The notes beneath the pieces are model-generated. The model worked only from the letters and a program-made list of their open reading frames with translations. It searched no databases and had not been told where the DNA came from. A stretch of DNA of 64,000 bases, from assembly GCA_038373865.1 (NCBI GenBank), contig JAXGGA010004422.1, positions 24,636-88,635 on the forward strand, written 5' to 3'. This document shows, piece by piece, positions 23,018-34,734 of the stretch; positions within the stretch are counted from its first letter, which is position 1, and each line of letters opens with the position of its first letter. A program made the translations under genes and the position numbers. This stretch comes from Uloborus plumipes. Lineage: Eukaryota; Arthropoda; Arachnida; Araneae; Uloboridae.

Positions 23018-24580
23018 CACTAGGTGGCCAAAAGTATCCGGACACTTTCAAAAATTCACATTTTTACATATAGCTCGAGAAATAAGTGATCAATTGTTCT
23101 TTAACTTTAGTCATACAAAATATAGGCTTCACCGAACATTTCCAAGTTGAAATTAAATTACCCTTGCATTTGGGGAACGACAAGAAGGGGGTTGAAAGAA
23201 AAACCGCTTTTTGACCATAATTCTTCGAAAATAGCTCGGAATAAGCTATCAATTTCAGTAATTAATTAGCATACTATGTATAATTACTGTACAAATTTTT
23301 ATGAACGTACCACTCTTACTTCTGAAGATATGAAACATTTTTGAAAAAACGGCAATTTTATTTGAAGGGTTTTTGCTCATAACACGCAGAGTTTTTGATC
23401 AAACCTTATCACAACTTCAGGAAAGATGACAAAATACAAGAGAAAGAACATACTAAAGCGGTAAATAAAAATATTAAAAATTCGATGAGATATGAACGTT
23501 AAAAGGAAATAATTTTTCACGGCGCATGCGCGAACGACAGAAATTTATAACTACAAAAATATTGTAGCCTGATTTATACTGCATCTTATAAAAAAAGTTT
23601 CAGTTGAATATCATGAAAAATGAAAAAGATATCAGCGATCTAGTGAGCTGTATTTCATTCATTCGCAGACAATACATAAATAGTGAGGGTCTGTCCACAA
23701 AGAGCTATTTTTAAATTAAAGGTTATTGCGTCGTCTTTCAAAACCAACGTTTCAGAGGGTGTCCGGATACTTTTGGAAACGTACGTATAAGGTCTTTTTG
23801 GCCGAACAGACGAAATGTGACTTCTATGCCGAATATAAATTTTCAAACTGTATACAATTTAACATTGAAAAAAAATGATCGATTGTCACCACACTATTTG
23901 TGGACAACCCCTCACTATTTATGTATTGTCTGCGAATGAATGAAATACAGCTCACTAGATCGCTGATATCTTTTTCATTTTTCATGATATTCAACTGGAA
24001 CTTTTTTTATAAGATGCAGTATAAATCAGGCTACAATATTTTTGTAGTTATAAATTTCTGTCGTTCGCGCATGCGCCGTGAAAAATTATTTCCTTTTAAC
24101 GTTCATATCTCATCGAATTTTTAATATTTTTATTTACCGCTTTAGTATGTTCTTTCTCTTGTATTTTGTCATCTTTCCTGAAGTTGTGATAAGGTTTGAT
24201 CAAAAACTCTGCGTGTTATGAGCAAAAACCCTTCAAATAAAATTGCCGTTTTTTCAAAAATGTTTCATATCTTCAGAAGTAAGAGTGGTACGTTCATAAA
24301 AATTTGTACAGTAATTATACATAGTATGCTAATTAATTACTGAAATTGATAGCTTATTCCGAGCTATTTTCGAAGAGTTATGGTCAAAAAGCGGTTTTTC
24401 TTTCAACCCCCTTCTTGTCGTCCCCCAAATGCAAGGGTAATTTAATTTCAACTTGGAAATGTTCGGTGAAGGCTATATTTTGTATGACTAAAGTTAAAGA
24501 ACAATTGATCACTTATTTCTCGAGCTATATGTAAGAATGTGAATTTTTGAAAGTGTCCGGATACTTTTGGCCACCTAGTG
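23018..24580. mobile_element. Fold-back element with Tc1/mariner-like ends
   Basis: The termini CACTAGGTGGCCAAAAGTAT and its inverse are flanked by TA on both sides (23016-23017 and 24581-24582), the hallmark of Tc1/mariner insertion. The inverted arms run about 23018-23703 and 23901-24580 and are almost identical, so most of the element is one long palindrome. The ~200 bp spacer carries another terminus-like GTGTCCGGATACTTTTGG near 23760, suggesting the palindrome arose from two elements joined head to head. No transposase is present. Confidence 0.85.
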
Positions 24581-24582
24581 TA

Positions 24583-24892
24583 TCATAAATGCAATAGGAT
24601 ACGATATAGTAAGGAGATGCTATAATAAGGCGAAGTGACTGCGTAATTAAGATTAATCTTACGATGATTATTTAAAGGCACTACAATGCTTTTGCTACAT
24701 ACAATGCAACGTTTTTGACCCCCCCCCCCCCACCGTCTTTTTCCCCATAAATGCAGGGACTATTAATTTTTTATTGAAAAATGTCAGCTGAAGTCAATAT
24801 TTTACAGGAACAACTTTTTAGAGAGAATGTTTCTCTTGTTTCACGAAAAATCCTCAAAAATTTGGATATTTGAGTCACCCAATACTTTTGAT
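24583..24892. other. Spacer with C-tract
   Basis: A C13 tract lies near 24719. No other feature was identified. Confidence 0.4.
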
Positions 24893-27768
24893 GTAGTCTT
24901 TGGAGTTAGCGACAAAAACAGCCGAAATATTTCACTTCCGGATACCAGTGTGAAATTTGATACAGAGCTTAGGTACATATATAAGAACAAAAAACCGCCG
25001 GGAGACACTTGATCAGGGGTCATGAACTCCCGTGATGACGTCATCAAGATGGCCGCTTTTACAGGTAATACGTTCGTTTAATTGCTTAAAACTCCATCAT
25101 AGATTAAAATATTGCAAAACTCAAATGTATCATCTGAAAGCTCTTTAAAAGAGCTATTTAGAAATATTTAATTTTTCTTTCTGAGGTCAAGGGCCCACCT
25201 GTAATGACGTCATCAAAATGGCCGCTTTTACAGGTAAATACGTTTGTTTAACTCCCCCTAAAACTCCATCATAGATTTAAATATTTCAAAACTCAACTAT
25301 ATCATCTGAAAGCGCTTTAAAAGATCTATTTATAAAGATTTAATTTTTCTTTCTGAGGTCAAGGGCTCACCTGTGATGACGTCATCAAAATGGCCGCTTT
25401 TACAAGTAAATACGTTCGTTTAACTGCTTAAAACTCCATCATAGATTCAAATATTGCAAAACTCAAATATATCATCTGAAAGCTCTTTAAAAGAGCTATT
25501 TAGAAAGATTTAATTTTTCTTTCTGAGGTCAAGGTCCCACCTGTACTGACGTCATCAAAATGGCCGCTTTTACAGGTAAATACGTTTGTTTAACTCCCCC
25601 TAAAACTCCATCATAGATTCAAATATTGCAAAACTCAAATATATCATCTAAAAGCTCTTTAAAAGAGCTATCTAGAAAGATTTAATTTTTCTTTCTAAGG
25701 TCAAGGGCCCACCTGTGATGACGTCATTTGAGGCCATTTTGATGACGTCATTACAGGTGGGACCTTGACCTCAGAAAGAAAAATTAAATCTTTCTAAATA
25801 GCTCTTTTAAAGAGCTTTCAGATGATATATTTGAGTTTTGCAATATTTGAATCTATGATGGAGTTTTAGGGGGAGTTAAACAAACGTATTTACCTGTAAA
25901 AGCGGCCATTTTGATGACGTCATCACAGGTGGGCCCTTGACCTTAGAAAGAAAAATTAAATCTTTCTAGATAGCTCTTTTAAAGAGCTTTTAGATGATAT
26001 ATTTGAGTTTTGCAATATTTGAATCTATGATGGAGTTTTAGGGGAGTTAAACAAACGTATTTACCTGTAAAAGCGGCCATTTTGATGACGTCATCACAGG
26101 TGGGCCCTTGACCTTCAGAAAGAAAAATTAAATCTTTCTAAATAGCTCTTTTAAAGAGCTTTCAGATGATATATTTGAGTTTTGTAATATTTGAATCTAT
26201 GATGGAGTTTTAGGGGGAGTTAAACAAACGTATTTACCTGTAAAAGCGGCCATTTTGATGACGTCATCACAGGTGGGCCCTTGACCTTAGAAAGAAAAAT
26301 TAAATTTTTCTAGATAGCTCTTTTAAAGAGCTTTCAGATGATATATTTGAGTTTTGCAATATTTGAATCTATGATGGAGTTTTAGGGGGAGTTAAACAAA
26401 CGTATTTACCTGTAAAAGCGGCCATTTTGATGACGTCATCACAGGTGGGCCCTTGACCTTAGAAAGAAAAAATAAATCTTTCTAAATAGCTCTTTTAAAG
26501 AGCTTTCAGATGATGTATTTGAGTTTTGCAATATTTGAATCTATGATGGAGTTTTAAGCAGTTAAACGAACGTATTTACCTGCAAAAGCGGCCATTTTGA
26601 TGACGTCATCACAGGTGAACCCTTGACCTCAGAAAGAAAAATTATATCTTTATAAATAGATCTTTTAAAGCGCTTTCAGATGATATAGTTGAGTTTTGAA
26701 ATATTTAAATATATGATGGAGTTTTAGGGGGAGTTAAACAAACGTATTTACCTGTAAAAGCGGCCATTTTGATGACGTCATTACAGGTGGGCCCTTGACC
26801 TTAGAAAGAAAAATTAAATATTTCTAAATAGCTCTTTTAAAGAGCTTTCAGATGATGTATTTGAGTTTTGCAATATTTGAATCTATGATGGAGTTTTAAG
26901 CAGTTAAACGAACGTATTTACCTGCAAAAGCGGCCATTTTGATGACGTCATCACAGGTGAACCATTGACCTCAGAAAGAAAAATTATATCTTTATAAATA
27001 GATCTTTTAAAGCGCTTTCAGATGATATAGTTGAGTTTTGAAATATTTAAATATATGATGGAGTTTTAGGGGAGTTAAACAAACGTATTTACCTGTAAAA
27101 GCGGCCATTTTGATGACGTCATTACAGGTGGGCCCTTGACCTCAGAAAGAAAAATTAATTTTTTCTAAATAGCTCTTTTAAAGAGCTTTCAGATGATATG
27201 TTTGAGTTTTGCAATATTTGAATCTATGATGGAGTTTTAGGGGGAGTTAAACAAACGTAGTTACCTGTAAAAGCGGCCATTTTGATGACGTCATCACAGG
27301 TGGGCCCTTGACCTTAGAAAGAAAAATTAAATCTTTTTAAATAGCTCTTTTAAAGAGCTTTCAGATGATATATTTGAGTTTTGCAATATTTGAATCTATG
27401 ATGGAGTTTTAGGGGGAGTTAAACAAACGTATTTACCTGTAAAAGCGGCCATTTTGATGACGTCATTACAGGTGAGAACTTGACCTCAGAAAGAAAAATT
27501 AAATCTTTCTAAATAGCTCTTTTAAAGAGCTTTCAGATGATATATTTGAGTTTTGCAATATTTCAATCTATGATGGAGTTTTAAGCAGTTAAACGAACGT
27601 ATTTACCTGTAAAAGCGGCCATTTTGATGACGTCATCACGGAGTGACCTTGACCTCCGATCAAGTGTGTCCCGGCGTTTTTTTGTCCTCCTATGTGAATT
27701 TAAGCCCCACATAAAATTTCAGACTGGTATCCGGAAGTGAAATATGTTTGCACTAACTCCACGGACTA
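24893..27768. repeat. Inverted 171 bp satellite inside a fold-back element
   Basis: Monomers of about 171 bp occur five times in one orientation (TGACGTCA at 25036, 25205, 25377, 25547, 25719) and twelve times in the other (from 25743 to 27628). The turn-around is near 25732. The outer flanks (about 24893-25030 and 27640-27768) are themselves inverted copies (CACTTCCGGATACCAGT), so the array sits inside a larger inverted-repeat element. Each monomer has the palindromes TGACGTCA and GCTCTTTAAAAGAGC and an AAAATGGCCGCTTTTAC block. Two monomer types alternate, one with CCCCCTAAAACTCC and one with TGCTTAAAACTCC. No open frame spans it. Confidence 0.88.
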
Positions 27769-27967
27769 ATGATACTAGTTTAAGGAATAGAAATTTCAAA
27801 CTTAATGCAAAGGCAAAAAGACCTTGTGGAATGTTATGAAATTCCACACATGTTAATTTAAGAGTACTTAGTCCCTTTATAATGATGTGATCCTAAAACT
27901 GTTGGAGAAAAATGAATGACTCGAACAAATGCGTATACTGATGAGCATAAAACAGCGACGACGTGAA

Positions 27968-28287
27968 CACAGCAAAAAATGAACTGTTGTTTTTACAGTA
28001 TAATATTTTCAGCCGAATTTCCAATTAAAAACTGTAAAATACACAGCAGTAAAGTATAAAACTAGCAATTTTAGTTTCTTACTGTAAAGTTAGAAATTTC
28101 ACAGTTCATTGCCGTCAAATGTATCTGGATTATGCTGTAAAAACAACAGTATAATACTGGCAACAGAGGTTCCAGTTTAAAACTGTAAAATGCACTTTAA
28201 TAAACTGTGAAATGAGTAATTTTTACAGTTTATTACTATAACATCAGCTGTATTATACTGTAAAAACAACATCCATTTTTTACAGTA
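27968..28287. mobile_element. MITE family B, copy 3
   Basis: It starts CACAGCAAAAAATGAACTG and ends CATCCATTTTTTACAGT, inverted ends like copy 1, with the same TATAATACTGGCAACAGAGG and AAACTGTAAAATGCAC interior. It is shorter than the other two copies. Confidence 0.7.
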
Positions 28288-28639
28288 AAGAAATTTAAAA
28301 CGTGAAGATAAATGGTTTTAGATAACTCCTCGGAATGCATCATTGCATTATTTTTCGCATTGATAGGGGCAGTTTCCCTACATTTTAATATTCTTCTTTC
28401 CAATCAAATCTTTATTTAGTCTTTTTTATAGCCAAAGCGATTTTTTCTTTTGATATTATCTGAAATATTTTTTATTTACAGATTTATCTAAATAGTTTAT
28501 TTTAATTCCTTTTTCGAAAATAAACTTTATAGAATGCGACTTTATCTCAGAATAAATATTATTTTTGTAATATTTTTCTTGTAATATGTTCTAATTCTTG
28601 TTAATGTTCCTTCAAGTTAATAAAATAAAAGTAAAGAGA

Positions 28640-28935
28640 ATACGTTTTGGCTGTCAAAATGACTTCCTTTCGGAGTTCTACTGCAATGGTTATGGCATCT
28701 CGCCAACAGTCTGCCAACGGACACAATCAGTAGATGATAAATATTATCAAATAAACATCATGGACTAAATTTCATGAGAACATTACAGAACATTTTCCAT
28801 CTGTCTTCATAAATATATCCTTTTTTTTTTACTTTTTTTCCTGGCATATTTTTGCGGCATAATTTAGCAAGAAATAGGTTAGAATTTCTGAACTGAATTT
28901 ATATCTCATTTAGTAAAAATGACAAATAGAAAGCT
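28640..28935 (+). repeat. Dispersed repeat, related to 17665-17960
   Basis: See the partner at 17665. GGTTATGGCATCTCGCCAAC and GATGATAAATATTATC blocks align with it in order. Confidence 0.5.
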
Positions 28936-30038
28936 ACGAATGAAACGCAGTGGAAAACTTTTTAAAAGAAAGTGAAGATATTCTTTAAAAATGGTCCACA
29001 AATATTTCAGTGTAGAGCAGTGGTAGTTTTAAAATGATAAAACGTATTTTATAAAACTTATGTCGATGTTTAGTTTAAACGAAAATGTACTTTTTTAAAC
29101 AAAAGAAAATTTCAAAAATTCATTCTGCGTTTAAATATTCCGCAGCAGATTCTTTTTTTTTTTTTTTTTTTTTTTTTGCATTTGAAGCTTAATTTTATTT
29201 TAAAATCAAGTTTATTTATTCCAGGCTATTTTCTGGAATCAAAAAAAAGTGCTTGTTTATTAATGAGTAATGAGTGTATTTAAAGAACAATTCAGTTCTT
29301 GGAAAATCCATTCTGTAAATCAGCTTTTTCCCTCACATTGTTCAAAGCACTTTTGTCTTTAAATTGTCTTTCTAGAAAAAACTTTTACGCTATTAAAAAA
29401 TAAAGTTAAAACCTTTAGTAGATGAGAAAACAACACCGTCTTTTTTCGGAATACCATTAATATAAGTAGCGAAAAAAAATTAGTTCTCAGAAATTTAGAA
29501 GTAATTATACCATCCAGGTAATGATTTTTAGAAGAAGAATCAAGCAATTAAAATCGCTTTTAATTTATTCAATGAGTTTGAGTTTCCCTCACATATGCAA
29601 AGTTATCGTGCTGTAATTCTTTTCAAAATATTATGTTCGCTAAGTCATTCAAAAGAAAAAAAAATGTAAAAAAAAATTTGAGACCTAAAAAATATGCTAA
29701 AAGACGGCTAAAAATCGTTCTGCTGTTGTTCAAAAAAAAACTTCCTGCATTTTATATTTTAGCTTGTAAAATTGCAAAGACTGATTTAAAAGATTGGTAG
29801 CAAAAATCTGAAAAGCTGTCACACTTGCATTATGTAATAAATTCATGATATCTCACATTATTAGTGGTAAAACGCTAGCAGCCAAGGAGCAAAAACATCT
29901 CATCTAGCCGCCTAAGATGCATGAAATATCTTTTAAACTATTAATTAAAACTAACGATAAATCTCAAAAAATAAGTGAACACCCAAAAGAAAGCAATTTG
30001 GTTGTTTTCTGTTAAAATTAAAATTGTGTTTCCACAAA
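28936..30038. other. AT-rich stretch, no recognised feature
   Basis: A long T-run lies near 29152-29178. No gene, tandem array or TIR pair was seen. Confidence 0.45.
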
Positions 30039-30041
30039 TTA

Positions 30042-31705
30042 CACTGTTCGACAAAAAAAAAACCTTGAAAATGCTTCTGGTATTTTGAAGGCTGATTCTT
30101 ATGTAAAATGACCCCCTGAATCCGAATATGACCCCCGTTTTCCCCCATCACGTCCCAATTTTTTTTTAAAACACCCCACTTTTTTTTTCATTTTTCCTTA
30201 GTTTCAGGGCTATTATATTTTTTTTGGAGGGGAAAGGAGCCTTATATTCACCAATAAATTTTTTTGAAGGTCAAGAGAGACTCAAAGTTTAAAATCATGA
30301 GCACCGAGAAAAAATCGGGGAACTTGGGGGGCGTGGCCCCCCAAAATATTTGAAAAATCACCAAAAACGATCTTTTTATTCTAGTTTCTTTAAAAAGACC
30401 TTTAAAACATTTTTTTCGGTGCAGAACCAGAGTATAGGATCCGCTCCTATGGCTCCTGGGTCAGAAAAAATTTTCACGCTGTAAAATTTTAAAAAAAAAA
30501 TAAAATAATGCTTTAAAAATCGCACTTTGCACTCGAGTTTTAAAGCAGGTCTTCAGCCAAAAAAAAAAAAAAAACAAAATTGTGGCTGATTCTTATGTCA
30601 AATGACCCCCTATTTCCAAATATGACCTCAGTTTCCCCCCTCCACCCCCTCTTTCCAGAGAGTCCCCCCCCCCAATTCAGAGTCATTTTACTAATTCGGA
30701 GGGGAAAAGTACATTACGTAACCCGTTAAACATAATTCTAAAAGGCAACAGAGGTTCAAAGTTCAAAATCATGTACATGTGTACCAAAAATATAAACTAT
30801 GGCGGTGTACCCCCCCCCCCCCCACAAAAAAAAATCTTCTTTTCTTGTTTTTCTAAAAGACGTTTTAAACCTTTTTTTTTTGGGGAAAAATCAGAGTATT
30901 GAATTTTCTTTTCTTTTTTTTGGGGGGGGGGAGGGGGAGGTCTACCGCCCTAGTTTATATTTTTGGTACACATGTACATGATTTTGAACTTTGAACCTCT
31001 GTTGCCTTTTAGAATTATGTTAACGGGTTACGTAATGTACTTTTCCCCTCCGAATTAGTAAAATGACTCTGAATTGGGGGGGGGGGACTCTCTGGAAAGA
31101 GGGTGTGGAGGGGGGAAACTGAGGTCATATTTGGAAATAGGGGGTCATTTGACATAAGAATCAGCCACAATTTTGTTTTTTTTTTTTTTTTGGCTGAAGA
31201 CCTGCTTTAAAACTCGAGTGCAAAGTGCGATTTTTAAAGCATTATTTTATTTTTTTTTTTAAATTTTACAGCGTGAAAATTTTTTCTGACCCAGGAGCCA
31301 TAGGAGCGGATCCTATACTCTGGTTCTGCACCAAAAAAAATGTTTTAAAGGTCTTTTTAAAGAAACTAGAATAAAAAGATCGTTTTTGGTGATTTTTCAA
31401 ATATTTTGGGGGGCCACGCCCCCCAAGTTCCCCGATTTTTTCTCGGTGCTCATGATTTTAAACTTTGAGTCTCTCTTGACCTTCAAAAAAATTTATTGGG
31501 GAATATAAGGCTCCTTTCCCCTCCAAAAAAAATATAATAGCCCTGAAACTAAGGAAAAATGAAAAAAAAGGGGGGCGTTTTAAAAAAAATTGGGACGTGA
31601 TGGGGGAAAACGGGGGTCATATTCGGATTCAGGGGGTCATTTTACATAAGAATCAGCCTTCAAAATACCAGAAGCATTTTCAAGGTTTTTTTTTGTCGAA
31701 CAGTG
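30042..31705. mobile_element. Near-perfect 1.66 kb palindromic element
   Basis: The ends CACTGTTCGAC and GTCGAACAGTG are inverted and flanked by TTA on both sides (30039-30041 and 31706-31708). The arms, about 30042-30815 and 30930-31705, are nearly identical inverted copies, with shared blocks such as GGAGCGGATCC, GGGGGGCGTGGCCCCCC and ATGACCCCC. The spacer is about 115 bp and includes runs of C and G of 10-14 bases. There is no coding sequence. High arm identity suggests a recent origin or continuing gene conversion between the arms. Confidence 0.8.
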
Positions 31706-31708
31706 TTA

Positions 31709-33769
31709 TTTAAGAAGATATTGCGTATCATCACTCTCTGAGTAACTTACGTGGAAGATATTTTTCATAATCTACATAATTATTTTTTTAACTCACTTTA
31801 CCTCATTGTATACTATGTATATAATTTCACATTAGCCTTTTTTTTTCAAACAAGCAAATGTGTTATTTTCTTTTGCAACATCATTATGCATTTTGAAAAT
31901 TAAAACAAGGTAAAAGGAAAAAATGTTGATGAAAACCACGTGATCTCAATTAGGGTGATTGTTGAGAACTTCTCTTTGTAATTTATTTTAATGAATAAAG
32001 CTACACTTTTCAAAAAATATTTCTAAAAATGCAATTAGGTGCAAAATATTTTTCATCCTAATTAGGTGTAGGAGTAGATTATTTCAGAAGTTTCCATGTA
32101 TGCAATAGTATATTAGGTAAATTTTTTTAACTGCAGTATTATCTATAATTACAAAGCACAAAAAGTAGGTAATTATTTTGCTCAAAACTGGAATGTAATG
32201 GTTTTAAGCACTTTCCCGTCTCTGTTTCGATTAAATCCCAGGAAACGCTTTAGCAGCTAATTGTCTTTCTGTAATGTCATACATTTGGTAAACCAATTTT
32301 TGTTTCACTTTCATTTCCTTAATTACCGTGTGATTTTTTACCTCAACATTTGAGCTTTTGGTTTTGTTTTAACATTGATTATAGCTTTGGGACAATAGAT
32401 TATCCAATATTTTGTGGAAATGGTTAAACACACAAATTGCATTGTTCAATTGGATACCTTACACAATATCACCGCTTTCTATCTTTTCCGATAATACATA
32501 AGTAATAGGCCACTAATATCTGAGTTATGTTTCTTAAAATTACACATAAATAAAAAATTATTATACAAAACCGACTGGATTTTGACTGATAAACATCATT
32601 GAAACTTTCAGTATAAGGCATATTTTTGTATGATGTATTAATTTTCGGTACAATTTTGCTTAACATCATGTTAGTGGCAAAATATATGATAATCCTAATA
32701 CAATGCTCTGAGAATTGCAGTGTTTTCTTTCATAACAATGCTTGATATTCACTTCATTTATGAAGGAGGAGAAATAAATTACAATGTTTATTTTGAAAGC
32801 TAGGTAGTAGACATTAAAGCAAACTTGAAAAGTAAATGCATCATTCGAAAACTTCAAAAGTTCATGCAATGCTTTTTAATGGATTCGTCTTGTACCTTGT
32901 TATGGAACAAAAAAGCAACAAAACATTCACAAACAGAAATCTTTCACACATCAAAAATGCATCCAAAAGAAAGTATCAAAACATCTGTAATATAGTAGCT
33001 CTAGAAAAACCAGCCATACAACAATTTACTTCAAAACTTGATCTTTCTCTTGATAGTTTTCGCCTTGTAACAGTTTCATTTATTTTCAGAAGTCGCAGAA
33101 ATTGAAATAGACTGAATAAATATTAACGATCGCAAAAACGTTTCATTTCAGTTTTTTGAATCGGCTGTGATTCTTGCCCACGATCTGCCAAAGCTTATGG
33201 CACTTGGATGATAAATGTCACTAAAACACGTTATGAGCTAAACGTCAGGATCACATTACGGTAACTTCATATTTATTTATTTATTTGGCCAAAAAAGGCA
33301 ACTCGTAGATATGAGAAACCTTTTTTACTTCAAAAAAAAACCCTCGTTCAAAATCAGCAAAAGCACTGAAATGAGATACTGTACGTTCTATGGCTACAAT
33401 GCAGGTGGTTTTTATAATTTAAAAAAAAGGACAAAATAATAATTTTAGATTATTAATGTCGTTAATTTTGGAAATATGTTCGTTAAGTTAAGAAAAGATT
33501 TATTTTTACAATTTTGTGTGAAACTAGTTTTCCTGGGTATGGATGATGTGTAAGTCAATTGAAAATATGTTAAAGAGCTAGGGCTTTGAGTGGCAACATC
33601 GAAAGCCAAAACAAAGGAATAGGGTACGTTTGAAATATAAACCAATTTTAAAACATTACATTTCTTCAATTCTTACTTAAAAAAATGCACACATTATTAC
33701 TAGAAATTTAAGATAAAGGTAAGAAATTCAGAGAAAAAACTGGAAAATAATTTGAATAATATTAAAGTA
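31709..33769. other. AT-rich stretch, no recognised gene
   Basis: Open frames of 66-89 codons (for example 32836-33105) have no recognisable domain. No repeat family from elsewhere in the window was noticed here. Confidence 0.4.
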
Positions 33770-33771
33770 TA

Positions 33772-34669
33772 CAGAGTGTGTATTTTAAGTAATGAGAATA
33801 AGTCCACAAAAAATAATTTATTAGAGATATCTCTACAAAACTTTAGTAGTCTTCAAAATATTCTCCTTGAGCATCTTCATACTTCAACAGGTGACGGACC
33901 TTTTCACGCTTCGTGCGCTCTCTGGAAGTCACCAACCGAAGCATCCTTCAGAGCGTGTGTGCATGCCCTTTTGACATCATCTAGGGTTCCGTAGTAGGGT
34001 CTTTTGAGGGCGATTTTCACTTTAGGAAAAAAAAAGTCTGCTAGTGGGAGGGGGGTTAAGGTCGGCGCTGTCGGGAAGATGTGGAAGATCTTCCGAAACT
34101 GCCTCACGGTTTTGCTTTTAAACGTCCGTTAAAACTTTCAGCACGAGTCTGGCGCAAATCTTCCTTATCCCAAGATCCTCACCGATAATTTTGTGCACAA
34201 CTATTTTATACATGCTTAGCTGTTCTGAGATCATGCGAACACTTAAACGCCGGGCTGTGTTCAGCAAATATCGCACACGTTGTTCGTTTCCTGCGGTTCT
34301 TGATGTTGACGTGTGACTTGCACGGAGCTCGTCCTCTACGCTCTTCCAGCCTTCTTTAAACATTTTGTGCCATCTAAAACTTAAGCTTGCAATAAGCTTT
34401 TCCTGCCGTGCACTTAATGAATCATTTCCACGCAAAATTTGATTGCGTAACGCTGTTCAATGCTTTGTTGCATTTTGAGCTTGCACACATATTTTTGAAA
34501 ACGTCTACGCCACGCGTGATCTCGCCTCAATTAAAGCCAACAGGCGGCTATCGAGGGAAGCGTTATCAATGTCGAAGGCCACAGTACCGACTAAAACTGC
34601 TCGGAGGGCCTTCTGGCGTACAGCCGCGTCAGGACAAAAATATTCTCATTACTTAAAATACACACCTTG
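33772..34669 (-). mobile_element. Deleted mariner element
   Basis: The left end CAGAGTGTGTATTTTAAGTA and right end (inverse of CAAGGTGTGTATTTTAAGTA) are inverted repeats of about 30 bp, flanked by TA at 33770-33771 and 34670-34671. At 898 bp it is well short of the ~1.3 kb of full mariner elements. It encodes the two ends of a transposase on the minus strand with the catalytic middle missing. Confidence 0.88.
33843..34473 (-). pseudogene. Mariner transposase pseudogene, catalytic core deleted
   Basis: The frame starts at 34473 with MQQSIEQRYAIKF, breaks after about 19 codons, and resumes in another frame as a helix-turn-helix domain (FKEGWKSVEDE, then a second helix-turn-helix around RRLSVRMISEQLSM). 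A block DLGIRKICARLVLKVLT is the linker that normally precedes the catalytic domain. The sequence then jumps to the C-terminal part (ADFFFPKVKIALK, GTLDDVKRACTHAL, KYEDAQGEYFEDY) ending at the stop at 33843. The DD34D catalytic segment lying between linker and C-terminus is absent, which accounts for the ~400 bp deficit. There are at least two frameshifts and one stop in place of a tryptophan. Transposition function is lost; the ends could still be mobilised by a complete relative. Confidence 0.85.
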
Positions 34670-34734
34670 TAGTTTTAAAACTAAAAAATATGCTTTTAAG
34701 AGTGGATAAAGTTTAGCTTTTAGAATTAATAATA

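Noticed and set aside
24893..27768. Regular ~171 bp repeats suggesting a CRISPR array
   Set aside because: The whole 171 bp unit is repeated, with no unique spacers, and orientation flips halfway; the context is a eukaryotic satellite.
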